A stretch of 35,144 bases of DNA from an uncultured Verrucomicrobiota bacterium (GTDB lineage: Bacteria > Verrucomicrobiota > Verrucomicrobiia > Opitutales > Opitutaceae). The stretch's first letter is position 1. The number at the start of each line of letters is the position of its first letter. Made by a program: the position numbers and the translations under genes. Positions 1 through 11,880 of the stretch are shown piece after piece. Below the pieces are notes generated by a model, which was given only the letters and a program-made list of their open reading frames with translations, searched no databases and was not told where the DNA came from. The stretch covers positions 1 through 35,144 of the forward strand of contig CAIRBK010000046.1 of assembly GCA_903876795.1 (NCBI GenBank), in the 5' to 3' direction.

Positions 1-2077
<2,077 letters not shown>

Positions 2078-2242
2078 GAAGGTAGGTAAGCGTAGGGTGC
2101 CTGCGAGGGTTGGCAAACGACAAAATGGCGGGTGCGACGACGGGGTTTTGCAGAAGGTTACAGGCGGTTGGACCGCGAACGGGCGGGCGGGTTGCCGCCG
2201 CGTCGCCGATCTTTCATTCAAGTTTCGCCCGCGGAAGCGGTT

Positions 2243-3652
2243 TTAGGCCAGCCGCTTACCAGGCGAGCACCCAATACTCGTCTTGCGAGACTCGTTGGGC
2301 GGCGACACCGGAATCCATCGTTCCTGGAATTGAGGGCCCCAGGAATCGCTGACGGCGATTTCGCCCGTCATCTTATTGTAACCGATGATCATGCAGGCGT
2401 GGGCTGTTTTCGGGGCCGGGCCGAGGCCGGCCGGCGGGGGCAGGGGTTTCCACTTGGCGAGATCGGGGGCTTGTTTGCGTGCGACGGTGTTGGCGTCGGC
2501 GAGCGCGTTGTAGTCCTTGGTGGAATAGAGACCCCAGACGAGGGGCCGGCCCTCGTCGATGTAGCGGGCGATGGCGGGCACAGTGAGTTTGATGGAGACC
2601 TTTTCGAGTCGACGCCCCTGGCGACGCACGTAGCGGTCGAGACCTTGGGCCATGGTTTCGAAGGTGGTGCCGCCGCCGAAATCGGTGCCGCCGGCGGCCG
2701 CGAGTTCATACATGTCGGCGGGGATGCTGGCGTAGCGCAGGTAACGCTCGAAGGTGGCGGGCAGGCAATAGCCCTTGGGGCCTTGGTTAACCATGGGGAT
2801 CTGGTCGAGGATGACGTCGCCGCCGGGCCGCCGGTTGATGCGCTCCTTAAAGAGGCGGCGCACCTGGTCGTCGCCGAGCTTGGCGGCGGCGGTGCGGCCG
2901 GAGGGAAGAACCTTGAGTGAAACCATCTGTTCCTCGTCGTGGCTGACGAGCAGGGCGTGGCCGTTCCACTCCCAGCGCAGCGAGCGACGGCCGGCGTCGA
3001 GGCCGCCGACGGCGATCTCGCGCCTGGGTTCTCCCAGCCGTGACGAGAGGGTGGCGGTGAGGGTGTCGAAGTCGCGTTTGAGCGCATCCTCGAAGGCCTG
3101 GAGCTCCGCTTTCGAAGGCGGCATGATGGATTCGCGTTTCAAAAACGCCGGGTAGTCGCCCCGGTTGGCGAACTGGACATTGGCGGTGGTGATCTGGCCG
3201 TCGGCGGCCTGGAGGGAGACCATGTGCGCCTGGGCACCGAGCAGGCGGAGCGGTTTGGCGGGGTAGATGCGGTAGCCTTCAAAGTGGTTGGTCCTGCCTT
3301 CGACCTGGAGGTTAAGTCGGCGGGCGACGGCGGCGGGCTCGTCGTCCCAGAGGGTGTCATCGGCAAACAAGGGGGTGCCGATCAGGGTGTTGAGCTCGGT
3401 AAAATCGACGGCCGCTGCGGAGGGTTTGGCGGGGGCCTTCTGTTTGGCGACGAACTCGCGGTCGGCCTCGGAGAGCAGGGAAATCGGAAGGGTGAACGTG
3501 CGGCCGTCGGTCCGCCGCACGGTTACCTCGTCGGCCGTGGCGTTGATCAATTCGGCCTCGATGGTGCGGCCTTGGGTATCCGTCCAGGTGCGTGCGTAAA
3601 CGTTGGCGACAACGACTAAGGCGAGGGCGATGGAGGCGGCTGATCTGGACAC
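2243..3652 (-). CDS. Secreted SHD1-domain protein with C39-like cysteine peptidase domain
   Basis: Probably an exported cysteine-peptidase-like protein. From the GTG at 3652 the product has 469 residues. It opens with a signal peptide (VSRSAASIALALVVVANVYA), then an SHD1-like module of about 45 residues (RTWTDTQGRTIEAELINATA, ending LPISLLSEADREFV). This short beta-barrel is common in secreted Verrucomicrobia and Planctomycetes proteins. The C-terminal half resembles the C39/papain fold: QGPKGYCLPATFERYLRY with candidate nucleophile Cys296, then AHACMIIGYN with His418, then SDSWG with Asp436, in the right order for a catalytic triad. The frame stays open upstream to 3907, but that would overlap the GH3 gene and would bury the signal peptide, so GTG 3652 is preferred; TTG a few codons upstream is also possible. 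The substrate is unknown. The fold call is inference from motifs. Confidence 0.8.
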   Translation of the reverse strand: MSRSAASIALALVVVANVYARTWTDTQGRTIEAELINATADEVTVRRTDGRTFTLPISLLSEADREFVAKQKAPAKPSAAAVDFTELNTLIGTPLFADDTLWDDEPAAVARRLNLQVEGRTNHFEGYRIYPAKPLRLLGAQAHMVSLQAADGQITTANVQFANRGDYPAFLKRESIMPPSKAELQAFEDALKRDFDTLTATLSSRLGEPRREIAVGGLDAGRRSLRWEWNGHALLVSHDEEQMVSLKVLPSGRTAAAKLGDDQVRRLFKERINRRPGGDVILDQIPMVNQGPKGYCLPATFERYLRYASIPADMYELAAAGGTDFGGGTTFETMAQGLDRYVRRQGRRLEKVSIKLTVPAIARYIDEGRPLVWGLYSTKDYNALADANTVARKQAPDLAKWKPLPPPAGLGPAPKTAHACMIIGYNKMTGEIAVSDSWGPQFQERWIPVSPPNESRKTSIGCSPGKRLA

Positions 3653-3803
3653 GCGGCCAAGCAAAAACGGCCCGGGCGGGGGACGTCCATCCCAAACCGG
3701 CTGGCCCGGACCGGTGCCTGGGTGGGCCGTTGCTCCCGGCCCGGTCCCGCGTAGATCCGCCGGCTCCGAGCGCCGGGTCCGGATATCCGCGGAATGCGGT
3801 GTC

Positions 3804-6044
3804 TTATTTCTTTCGATACGTGGCGGCTTTTCCCGAGCCGGCGTGCGGGGCGATCCATACTTTGAAATCCCCCGATTCCACGCGATGGCGGCCCTGACGG
3901 TCCACAAAACCTAGCGCGTTATCGTCGAGGACGAATTCCGCCGTGCGGGTTTCCCCGGGGGCGAGCGTTAGCCGTTGCCAGCCGCGCAGCTCTTGCGCCG
4001 GGCGGCCGCCTTCGGAGCACGCCACGTCGCGGATGTAGAGTTGAGCCACGGCTTCGCCGGCGCGTTCCCCGGTGTTGGTCACGGTAGCGCGGGCGACGGG
4101 TGTTTGGCCGGCCCCGGCCGGTTCGGCAATCTCGACGTCTCCAAACTCGAAACGCGTGTAGGTCAGGCCGAAGCCGAAGGGGAAAAGCGGATCACGCGTG
4201 AGATCTCGATAATCGACCATTTCGGGCCGTCCGGTCGTCGCGTGGTTGTAGAATACCGGCACCTGCCCGGTCGCGCGCGGGAACGAGATCGGCAGGCGGC
4301 CGACCGGCGGGAGGTCCCCGCAGAGCACGGCGGCGAGCGCGGGGCCGCCTTGCAGGCCCGGATGCCAGGCCTGCACGAGTGCGCCGGTCTGGTTGGCGAT
4401 TTCGGTGAGCACCAAGGGGCGTCCGCTGAAAACGACCACCACGAGCGGTTTGCCGGTGGCGGCGAGTGCGCGCAACAACTCGGGCTGGCGGCCGGTGAGC
4501 GAGAGGTCGGCGCGGGAGGCGTTTTCACCGGACCAGCCGCGAGGTTCCCCGACGGCGGCGATGATAACGTCGGCTTCGCGGGCGGCGACGATCGCCTGCT
4601 CGAAATCGGCTTCCACGGCGGTAACCGACGACCGCGTGGCGTCCTCGTCGATCACCACGGACCCATCGGGGAGTGCGCGCGTGCGCGGCCCGGCCGGCAG
4701 CAATTCGCAGCCGCGCGCGACGGTGAGCGTGGCCGACTGGGCCAGCCGCGCGCGCAGGCCGGCGGCGAGCGTGACCACGTCTTCGGGCCGGCCGTGCGCG
4801 GACCATGTGCCGAGCATCTCGGTGGCGTCATCGGCCAGGGGGCCGACCAGCGCGATGCGGCGCGCGGATGTGGCGAGCGGCAGCACGCCGTCGTTTTTGA
4901 GGAGAACCAGCGAGCGGGCGGCGGCCTCCCTGGCGAGCGCGACGGACTCGGGTTGGAGAAAGGCTCGCTGCGGTGCGTCGGAATCGGCGTAGGGTTTTTC
5001 AAAAATTCCGGTCCGGAGTTTCACCCCCAACACACGCCGCACGGCCTGGTCGATCACGCCGAGTTGAACCGTGCCGTCGGCGACCTGTTGGGCGAGTGTG
5101 TCGCGATAGCTGCGCGAAACCATTTCGATGTCGTTTCCGGCGGTCAGCGCGAGGCGTGCGGCCTCGGCGTCGTTGGCGGCGTAGCCCCACTTGATGGCCT
5201 CGGTCACGCTCTCCCAGTCGCTGACGACCAATCCGGGGAATTTCCACTCGTCGCGCAGGACGCCGGTCAGCAACTGGCGGTTGGCGACGGCGGGGATGCC
5301 GTCGATCGCGTTGAAGGCGCTCATCACCGTGAGGGCGCCGGCTTTCACGCCCGCCTCGAAGGGGGGCAGGTGCGCGTTGCGCAGCGTGAAAGGAGTGATG
5401 TCGGTCGTGTTGTAGTCGCGTCCGCCGGTCGTGGCGCCGTAGCCTACGAAGTGTTTCAACGTGGCGGCGGCGCGGTCGGCCGCGCCCGGGTCGTCTCCTT
5501 GAAAACCGCGCACCGAAGCGGCGACGAGGCTTGCGCCGAGATACGGATCTTCGCCGAAGGTCTCGGCCACGCGGCCCCAGCGAGGGTCGCGCGCGAGGTC
5601 GCTCATGGGGGCGAAGATCCACTCTATGCCCGCAGCGCGGGTTTCCCTGGCCGCGACGGCCTGGGTTCGCTCGACGAGCGACGGGTCCCATGCCGAGGCG
5701 AGCGCGAGCGGGATCGGGAAGGTCGTGCGATAGCCGTGGATCGTATCGGCGCCGAAAACAAGCGGCACGCGCAGGCGCGAGTCCTCGACCGCAGCGTGCT
5801 GCAGGCGGTTGCGCAGCGCGGTGGCGATCTCGGGCGGAGCGCTCAGGATAAACGATCCGAGCCGCCCGGCGCGGACCTCGGCGATGGCCGCTTCGGCGTG
5901 TTCCGGCGTGTGGACCACGCCCTGGGAAAGCTGACCGATTTTCTCCTCCGGCGTCATGCGTTGAAGAAGGGCTTCGATGCGGTCGGTCGGGGTTTGGGCG
6001 GACATGGGAAGTGCGATCAGCAGGGTGAGGAACGGCAGGCGCAT
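3804..6044 (-). CDS. bglX: Glycoside hydrolase family 3 beta-glucosidase (BglX-like)
   Basis: Hydrolyses terminal beta-linked glucose or xylose from oligosaccharides, probably in the periplasm. From the ATG at 6044 the product has 746 residues and starts with a signal peptide (MRLPFLTLLIALPMSAQ). The in-frame opening upstream to 6104 would precede that signal, so the ATG at 6044 is chosen. The GH3 N-terminal barrel spans roughly residues 30-340; it has VPLVFGADTIHGYRTTFP, RDPRWGRVAETFGEDPYLG, TLKHFVGYG, and the nucleophile motif GLVVSDWESV with Asp276. The GH3 C-terminal domain lies about 375-610 (SLVLLKNDGVLPL, VVVFSGRPLVL). A fibronectin-III-like domain closes the protein (GEAVAQLYIRD). Length and domain order match BglX. 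It is divergent from murI, and the peptidase gene lies about 150 bp downstream. Confidence 0.93.
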   Translation of the reverse strand: MRLPFLTLLIALPMSAQTPTDRIEALLQRMTPEEKIGQLSQGVVHTPEHAEAAIAEVRAGRLGSFILSAPPEIATALRNRLQHAAVEDSRLRVPLVFGADTIHGYRTTFPIPLALASAWDPSLVERTQAVAARETRAAGIEWIFAPMSDLARDPRWGRVAETFGEDPYLGASLVAASVRGFQGDDPGAADRAAATLKHFVGYGATTGGRDYNTTDITPFTLRNAHLPPFEAGVKAGALTVMSAFNAIDGIPAVANRQLLTGVLRDEWKFPGLVVSDWESVTEAIKWGYAANDAEAARLALTAGNDIEMVSRSYRDTLAQQVADGTVQLGVIDQAVRRVLGVKLRTGIFEKPYADSDAPQRAFLQPESVALAREAAARSLVLLKNDGVLPLATSARRIALVGPLADDATEMLGTWSAHGRPEDVVTLAAGLRARLAQSATLTVARGCELLPAGPRTRALPDGSVVIDEDATRSSVTAVEADFEQAIVAAREADVIIAAVGEPRGWSGENASRADLSLTGRQPELLRALAATGKPLVVVVFSGRPLVLTEIANQTGALVQAWHPGLQGGPALAAVLCGDLPPVGRLPISFPRATGQVPVFYNHATTGRPEMVDYRDLTRDPLFPFGFGLTYTRFEFGDVEIAEPAGAGQTPVARATVTNTGERAGEAVAQLYIRDVACSEGGRPAQELRGWQRLTLAPGETRTAEFVLDDNALGFVDRQGRHRVESGDFKVWIAPHAGSGKAATYRKK

Positions 6045-6208
6045 GGATGGGAAGGGCCGCACGATGCGGGAAATTGAACCCAGGGCAAACGCCCGTTGCG
6101 GCAAGGCCCTATCCGCCGGCTGAAAATCTTTTTGACGTCGGCGCGGGGGCGGGGGGAATTTTTCCGGGCGGCTTGCCTTGCCGCGCGAGACCGCTAGGCC
6201 CGCAGGGC

Positions 6209-7102
6209 ATGATCGGTGTTTTTGATTCCGGGTTTGGCGGGCTCACGGTGCTCTCCGCATTGCTGCGCGCATTGCCGGATTACGATTACCTGTATCTCGC
6301 CGACAGCGCCAGGGCGCCTTACGGTGCGCGCAGCGCGGAGGTCGTCAACGAGTTCACGCTTGAAGCCGTGGAGTGGTTGTTTGCGCAGGGTTGTCCGCTG
6401 GTGGTTCTGGCCTGCAACACCGCCTCGGCGCGAGCGCTGCGCAACATCCAGCAATTGCACCTGCCGAACCGCTGGCCCGACCGGCGCGTGCTCGGTGTGG
6501 TGCGTCCTTCGGTTGAGGCGCTGGCGGGACTTCCCGTCGGCACCGTGGCCATACCGGACAAGACCGCCCCGGCGGACACCGAAGGTCTGGTGGCGGTGCT
6601 TGGCACGGAGGCGACCATCGCCTCGGATTCCTACGGGATCGAGCTGAGAAAATTCGCGCCCCGCATCCGCCTCGTGCAGCAGGCCTGTCCGCTGTGGGTG
6701 CCGTTGGTCGAGGCGGGCGAGCTCGACGGTCCGGGCACGGAGTATTTTTTGCGCAAGGCGCTCGAGCCCCTGTTGCCGCCGCATCCCGCGCCGCGCCGGG
6801 TGTTGCTCGGTTGCACCCACTATCCCCTTTTGTTGCCCGTGCTGCGCCGCATCCTGCCGAGTGAAATCGAGATTCTCGACCAAGGGGCACTCGTGGCGGA
6901 TCGGCTGGCCGACTGGATGCGGCGGCATCCCGACCAGGAAGCCCGGCTTACGCGCGGGGGAACGCGACGTTTTTGCACGACCGACGATCCCGAGTGGTTC
7001 GCCATGCGCGGCGAAAAACTCCTGGGCGCCCCGCTTCTCGCGGAGCAGGTTCGCCTGAGCGACCGCTGCGGGAAGCCCGCCTCGGCAGGCACCGTGTGCT
7101 GA
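6209..7102 (+). CDS. murI: Glutamate racemase
   Basis: Interconverts L- and D-glutamate, supplying D-Glu for peptidoglycan; cytosolic and cofactor-independent. The ATG at 6209 gives 297 residues beginning MIGVFDSGFGGLTVL, the standard racemase N-terminus with Asp6 and Ser7. The two catalytic cysteines are visible: VVLACNTAS (Cys69) and LLGCTHYPLLLPVL (Cys202). YGARSAEVV and VRPSVEAL are further family signatures. The frame is open upstream to 6047, but family alignment and the GGG just before the ATG favour 6209. Length is normal for MurI (about 260-300), with a slightly extended tail. It is divergent from the GH3 gene and about 210 bp ahead of the helicase gene. Confidence 0.95.
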   Translation: MIGVFDSGFGGLTVLSALLRALPDYDYLYLADSARAPYGARSAEVVNEFTLEAVEWLFAQGCPLVVLACNTASARALRNIQQLHLPNRWPDRRVLGVVRPSVEALAGLPVGTVAIPDKTAPADTEGLVAVLGTEATIASDSYGIELRKFAPRIRLVQQACPLWVPLVEAGELDGPGTEYFLRKALEPLLPPHPAPRRVLLGCTHYPLLLPVLRRILPSEIEILDQGALVADRLADWMRRHPDQEARLTRGGTRRFCTTDDPEWFAMRGEKLLGAPLLAEQVRLSDRCGKPASAGTVC

Positions 7103-7316
7103 CCGCCCGAGAGGATTTTTTAAGGTTTCGACGGCTCCGGGCTTTCCGATGCCAGCGCGCCTGTGCGGGGCGGACGGTCCGGTGTCTGGCCAAGATGGAC
7201 CGCATTGAGGAGGTCGATACGGCCAGCCCCACCCTCATGCCGGAGGCCGCAGCCGAGCCGCGGTGGATTTTTCCGCAGGCTTGTCGGAAGGCCTCCGCCG
7301 CGTCCTTCTGGAGGCA

Positions 7317-9893
7317 ATGCCGTCCGCGCCTACCGTCTCCGCCCCGCTCAAACCGCTCACCGGATTTCCCGATGCGGACGCCGTGCTCGACCGGTTCCTT
7401 GCGGCATCAAAGGAGCGCGGCCTTGAGCTCTATCCCGAGCAGGAGGAGGCCATCCTTGAGTTGTTCGCAGGGCGCAACGTGATACTCAACACCCCCACCG
7501 GCTCGGGCAAATCGCTGGTCGCGGCGGCGTTTCATTTCAAAGCCATCTGCGCGGGGCAACGCTCGATCTACACGTGCCCGATCAAGGCGTTGGTGAACGA
7601 AAAGTTCCTCTCTCTCTGCCGCGAGTTCGGCCCCGACCATGTGGGCATGATGACGGGTGACGCCAGCGTGAACCCCGACGCGGCCATCCTGTGCTGCACG
7701 GCCGAGATCCTGGCCAACCTCGCGCTGGCCGGCGGCGAGCGCGCCACCGCGATCAAGGCCGTCATCATGGACGAGTTTCACTACTACTCGGACGCCGAGC
7801 GCGGCTATGCCTGGCAGGTGCCGCTTCTCACCATGCCGTGGACGCGGTTCCTGCTCATGTCGGCCACGCTGGGATCGACGGAGTTTTTTGAAAAGGAACT
7901 CACGCGGGTCACTCATGCGCCGACCGTGACCGTGCGGAGCGACCGGCGGCCGGTGCCGTTGGAATTCGAGTATTCGGAAACGCCGCTGGTCGAGCGGCTG
8001 GCGGCGCTGCTGGAGGACAAGCGCGCGCCGATCTACCTCGTGCATTTCACGCAGCGCGCGGCGTCGGAGGCGGCGCAGAGCCTGATGAGTCTTAACGTGT
8101 GCTCCAAAGACGAGAAGGCGGCCATCGCGGCGGAGCTGGAGGGCGTGCGCTTCACGAGTCCTTATGGCAAGGAAGTGAAGCGCTGGCTGCGCCACGGCGT
8201 GGGCGTGCACCACGCGGGGCTCCTGCCGAAGTACCGCATCCTCGTCGAGCAACTCGCCCAGAAGGGGCTGCTCAAACTCATCTGCGGAACGGACACGCTG
8301 GGCGTGGGCATCAACGTGCCGATCCGCACCGTGGTGTTCACCCAGTTGTGGAAATACGACGGCAAGAAGGCGGCGATCCTCAGCGTGCGGGATTTCCGCC
8401 AGGTCGCCGGTCGCGCCGGTCGGCGCGGGTTCGACACGGTCGGTTATGTCGTCGTGCAGGCGCCGGAACATGTGATCGAAAACAAGCGTGCCGAGGAGAA
8501 GGCGGCCAAGGATCCGAAGAAAAAAAAGGCCGCCAAGCGCGCCGCGCCGGAGGGCGAGGTGGGCTGGGATGCGAAGACGTTTGAGCGGCTCATGGTCGCG
8601 CCCTCGGAGCCCTTGGTGTCGCGGTTCGACGTGACGCACGGGATGTTGTTGCAGGTGCTGGGTCGGGATGAGGACGGCTGCGCGGTGATGCGGCGGTTGA
8701 TCGCCGACTGTCACGAAACTCCCCATAAGAAGCGCGGACTGCGCAGGCGGGCGTTCCAGTTGTTCCGGGCGTTGCTGGAACGGAAGATCGTTTCGTGGAT
8801 TCCGCCGGAGCCGTCGGGGCGCAAGCTCCGCGTCAACGTGGAGTTGCAGGACGATTTTTCGCTGCATCAGGCGTTGTCGCTCTACCTGCTCGACACGATC
8901 AAGCTGCTTGACCGGGCGTCTCCGGATTATCCCTATGACGTGCTCACGCTGTGCGAGGCCATCGTGGAGGATCCGGAACAGATTTTGCGCCAGCAGATCA
9001 GCCGGTTGAAGGGCGACGCCGTGGAGCAGATGAAGGCCGAGGGCGTGCCCTACGAGGAGCGCATGGAGAAGCTGGACGAGATCGAACACCCGAAGCCGCT
9101 GCGCGAGTTTTTATACGATACGTTCAACGCGTTCGCGGCGGCGCATCCGTGGGTGGGCAACGAGAACGTGCGGCCCAAGTCGATCGCACGCGAAATGTAT
9201 GAGCGCTACATGTCGTTCGCCGATTACATCCGCGACTACGGCTTGCAGCGGGGCGAGGGGCTGTTGCTGCGGCATCTGTCGCAGGTGTGGAAGGTGCTGG
9301 CGCAAACGGTGCCCGACGAGGCCAAGACCGAGGAGGTCGTGGAGATGGAGACTTATTTCCGCGAGCTGATCCGCGGCATCGATTCGAGTCTGCTGGAGGA
9401 GTGGGAGCGGCTGCGGAATCCCGACTACGTCGCGGCGGAGCTGGCCGGCGACAAGCCGGTGCGTCCGTCGAGCCACGACATCACGCGCGACGCGGCGGGG
9501 TTCAGGCGGCTGGTGCGCACGGCGATCTTTGGGTTTCTTCAGGAGGTGGCGGCGCGCGACTGGGAAAGCGCGGCTTCGCGTCTGGCGACCGGCGAGGCGC
9601 TGGCCGAGGGCGAGAACGCATTGATGACGCCCGAGGCGAAGCGGATCGAGCGGGCGTTCGCGGCCTACTTCGACGCGCGCGGGCGTTTCCGCCTGGACCC
9701 CGAGGGGCGGGCGGCGAAGCACACGCATTTCGGCGAGCCGGGCGAGGGGGCCTTCACGGTCGCGCAGGTGCTCGTGGACCAGGACGAGTTCAATGACTGG
9801 GAGGCGCGTTTCACCGTGTCGTTGGCCGAGTCGCGCGCGCAGGCGAGAGCGGTGGTGCGGTTCGAGGAAGCGGGCGCGATCGGCCTGGGGTAG
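7317..9893 (+). CDS. Ski2-like DEAD/DEAH-box helicase with C-terminal DUF3516
   Basis: Superfamily 2 RNA or DNA helicase of the Ski2/Mtr4-like group; the substrate is unknown. From the ATG at 7317 the product has 858 residues. Motif I is TPTGSGKS at about 59-66, motif II is MDEFHYY at about 151-157, motif III is MSATLG. The second RecA fold has [21 protein letters not shown] and [19 protein letters not shown] lysine-rich linker ([17 protein letters not shown]) precedes the helical C-terminal region, which matches the DUF3516 type seen in bacterial Ski2-like helicases. A GTG at 7263 is an alternative start with no visible Shine-Dalgarno. The ATG at 7317 has GGAGG upstream, though at a tight distance. 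It ends 32 bp before the convergent deoxyribosyltransferase gene. Confidence 0.88.
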   Translation: MPSAPTVSAPLKPLTGFPDADAVLDRFLAASKERGLELYPEQEEAILELFAGRNVILNTPTGSGKSLVAAAFHFKAICAGQRSIYTCPIKALVNEKFLSLCREFGPDHVGMMTGDASVNPDAAILCCTAEILANLALAGGERATAIKAVIMDEFHYYSDAERGYAWQVPLLTMPWTRFLLMSATLGSTEFFEKELTRVTHAPTVTVRSDRRPVPLEFEYSETPLVERLAALLEDKRAPIYLVHFTQRAASEAAQSLMSLNVCSKDEKAAIAAELEGVRFTSPYGKEVKRWLRHGVGVHHAGLLPKYRILVEQLAQKGLLKLICGTDTLGVGINVPIRTVVFTQLWKYDGKKAAILSVRDFRQVAGRAGRRGFDTVGYVVVQAPEHVIENKRAEEKAAKDPKKKKAAKRAAPEGEVGWDAKTFERLMVAPSEPLVSRFDVTHGMLLQVLGRDEDGCAVMRRLIADCHETPHKKRGLRRRAFQLFRALLERKIVSWIPPEPSGRKLRVNVELQDDFSLHQALSLYLLDTIKLLDRASPDYPYDVLTLCEAIVEDPEQILRQQISRLKGDAVEQMKAEGVPYEERMEKLDEIEHPKPLREFLYDTFNAFAAAHPWVGNENVRPKSIAREMYERYMSFADYIRDYGLQRGEGLLLRHLSQVWKVLAQTVPDEAKTEEVVEMETYFRELIRGIDSSLLEEWERLRNPDYVAAELAGDKPVRPSSHDITRDAAGFRRLVRTAIFGFLQEVAARDWESAASRLATGEALAEGENALMTPEAKRIERAFAAYFDARGRFRLDPEGRAAKHTHFGEPGEGAFTVAQVLVDQDEFNDWEARFTVSLAESRAQARAVVRFEEAGAIGLG

Positions 9894-9925
9894 GCGCGTA
9901 GGGAAGCGCGCCGGCCGTGTGAGTG

Positions 9926-10654
9926 CTAGAGCAGGTCGCGCTCGACCTTGCCCTCAAGGATCGCCTCGAACTCGCGGCGCAGGTCCTTTTGTTTGCCTTG
10001 GAGATTGGGCATGAGGCAGAGCCATTGATAAACTTCCTCGCGCAGGTGTTTCGGCATGACGGGCTCGGTGGCAACGATGCGGTCGAGGGCGCGCACGCAG
10101 GCGCCTGCGATCTGCTCGCACATCGCCTGGGCGTCGGCGGAGCTGTGCTGGCCGGCCAGGCGGACGACTTCGTCGAGTTTGTTGCGGAGGGGAGAGGAGC
10201 GCAACCGGGACTGCATGGCGGATTTATAAAGCCCCATGCTGTCGAGCACGACGCTGGCGGTGCGCGGATAGAAGCTCGTCATGAGGTTCCAAGGATCGCC
10301 TCGCTGGTCGCCGGCATGTCGGAAATCGCTGCGCAGGATCACCGAGGGGATGTCGGCGAACTTGGCGAACATGAATTCCACCACGGTGCCCGCGTCGAGC
10401 TCGGGGCCGTCGTAGTTGAAAAGGCCGAGGTCGCAGGCCAGCAGGGCGCGCAAGTCGTGGTCGCGGATGCTGTGCGCGGTGGTGCGGCGCTGTTCCAGGT
10501 TTTGGGGCAGGACGCAGAGGTATTTGCCGTGGGATTTCTCGTAGATGGCCTCGGCGAGGTAGGCGTTGCCGATGAGGTGTTTCAGGCTGAAGAGCTCGCT
10601 GGCGAAATAAACGGTGTAGCTCTTTTTGGGGGTGGATTTCAGGCCGCGTGCCAT
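9926..10654 (-). CDS. Nucleoside 2-deoxyribosyltransferase-like protein
   Basis: Resembles the nucleoside 2-deoxyribosyltransferase family (PF05014 type), which breaks or exchanges the N-glycosidic bond of deoxynucleosides. The ATG at 10654 gives 242 residues; a TTG two codons upstream is also in frame. Family features are YTVYFASELFSLKHLIGNAYLAEAI near the N-terminus and LLACDLGLFNYDGPELDAGT followed by VVEFMFAK. The glutamate at about residue 93 is in the position of the catalytic nucleophile. The C-terminal 100 residues are helical and not specific. It is the last gene of a minus-strand cluster, 33 bp after pilT. Salvage or nucleotide-signal processing are both possible; the substrate is not readable from sequence. 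Confidence 0.72.
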   Translation of the reverse strand: MARGLKSTPKKSYTVYFASELFSLKHLIGNAYLAEAIYEKSHGKYLCVLPQNLEQRRTTAHSIRDHDLRALLACDLGLFNYDGPELDAGTVVEFMFAKFADIPSVILRSDFRHAGDQRGDPWNLMTSFYPRTASVVLDSMGLYKSAMQSRLRSSPLRNKLDEVVRLAGQHSSADAQAMCEQIAGACVRALDRIVATEPVMPKHLREEVYQWLCLMPNLQGKQKDLRREFEAILEGKVERDLL

Positions 10655-10693
10655 GAGCAATGAGCAAGCCTCAGGGTGTGCTGACGCACAACG

Positions 10694-11851
10694 TTATTTC
10701 CTGCCGGCGGTTGTCCTGGCTTCTTCGGGCAGGAAATTCAACGGGTCGTTGGCGGCGAGAAAGGCGTTTTCGCGGGTGATCAGCCCTTGGTTGAGGATTG
10801 CCTGAAGATGGTGATCCAGTGTGTTCATGCCGTCTTTGGTTCCGGTTTCGATCACCGACTGGATCTGGTGAATGGCTCCGCTGCGGATGACGTGGGACAT
10901 GGGCGGGGTGTTTTTCAGGACTTCCATGGCAAGGATGCGGCCGCCTCCGACGCGCGGGATGAGTTTGCCGCCCAGGACACTGTGCAAACTGATCGAGAGG
11001 CGTATGGAAATCTCGCGCACGCGATCCGGGGGGAACATATCCACAATCCGCGTGACCGCGCTCTTCGTATCGCGCGTGTGGAGCGAGGAGATCACCAAGT
11101 GTCCGGTTTCCGCCGCCGAAAGGGCCAGCGAGGTGGTCTCCGGGTCGCGCATTTCGCCGACGTAGATGACGTCGGGTGCCTCGCGAAGGGCGCTGCGCAA
11201 CCCCTGGGCAAAACTGCCGACATGGCGATTGATCTCACGTTGGGAAAAAAGCGCGAGGTCGCTTTTGAAAAGGAACTCGATCGGGTCTTCCAGGGTGATG
11301 ATGCGCACCCGGCGTGTCCGGTTGATTTGATTTAGGAGCGACGCGATGGTGGTGGATTTGCCCGAGCCGGTTTGCCCGGTAACCAGGACGAGGCCCTGAT
11401 TCAGGTGGCAGATTTCTCTCCAGACTCGCTCGCTGGAGAAACCAATCCGGTCGATGTCGGGGATGGTCCGAGGGAGGACGCGAATGACCGCCGCCAGTCC
11501 ATCGTGATCGTGGAATGCGTTGATGCGAAAATTGGTCAGGTGATCCGTCCATTCCCAGGATGCATCGATGTCAGCTGGCGGAGTGGCTTTGAGCAACTCG
11601 ATCTGTTTTGGTTTTAGCAAAGGGAACAGCAGTCGCTCGCAAATGGCCTGGGTGAGGGCGGCTCCGTCCTTCATGCGGTGCAGTTCACCGTCGTAGCGGT
11701 AGGTGATCGGTTCGCCGACTTTCAGGTGCAGGTCGGAGTAACGCGAAAGCCCGTTGATGTGGTGCTCGTTTTCGACGAACCGTCTCAGTACATCCTCGAT
11801 CGAAAGAAGCCGGCCGCCGGCGGGATAAACGGAATCGCAGCGTAGGGACAT
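10694..11851 (-). CDS. pilT: PilT/PilU-type type IV pilus retraction ATPase
   Basis: Hexameric ATPase that depolymerises type IV pili for twitching motility, acting at the cytoplasmic face of the pilus base. It has 385 residues, normal for PilT/PilU. The N-terminal PAS-like part carries SDLHLKVGEPITYRYDGEL. Walker A is GQTGSGKST at 159-167. The Asp box is IITLEDPIEF, the Walker B segment is DVIYVGEMRDPET near 227-239, and the His box is HLVISSLHTRD near 251-261. PilT and PilU cannot be separated safely here; the tail after the ATPase core is long and ends with lysine. It follows the gluconokinase fusion by 29 bp and so probably shares its transcript. No other pilus gene is in the window. Confidence 0.9.
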   Translation of the reverse strand: MSLRCDSVYPAGGRLLSIEDVLRRFVENEHHINGLSRYSDLHLKVGEPITYRYDGELHRMKDGAALTQAICERLLFPLLKPKQIELLKATPPADIDASWEWTDHLTNFRINAFHDHDGLAAVIRVLPRTIPDIDRIGFSSERVWREICHLNQGLVLVTGQTGSGKSTTIASLLNQINRTRRVRIITLEDPIEFLFKSDLALFSQREINRHVGSFAQGLRSALREAPDVIYVGEMRDPETTSLALSAAETGHLVISSLHTRDTKSAVTRIVDMFPPDRVREISIRLSISLHSVLGGKLIPRVGGGRILAMEVLKNTPPMSHVIRSGAIHQIQSVIETGTKDGMNTLDHHLQAILNQGLITRENAFLAANDPLNFLPEEARTTAGRK

Positions 11852-11880
11852 GGCCAGACGATTGGCAATCGGCCGATGGG

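Noticed and set aside
3975-6077. 700-codon plus-strand ORF opposite the GH3 gene
   Set aside because: Antisense shadow of the well-supported beta-glucosidase; low-information Gly/Arg-rich sequence.
7407-9089. 560-codon minus-strand ORF opposite the helicase
   Set aside because: Antisense of a gene with all helicase motifs; His/Arg/Leu-rich without family signature.
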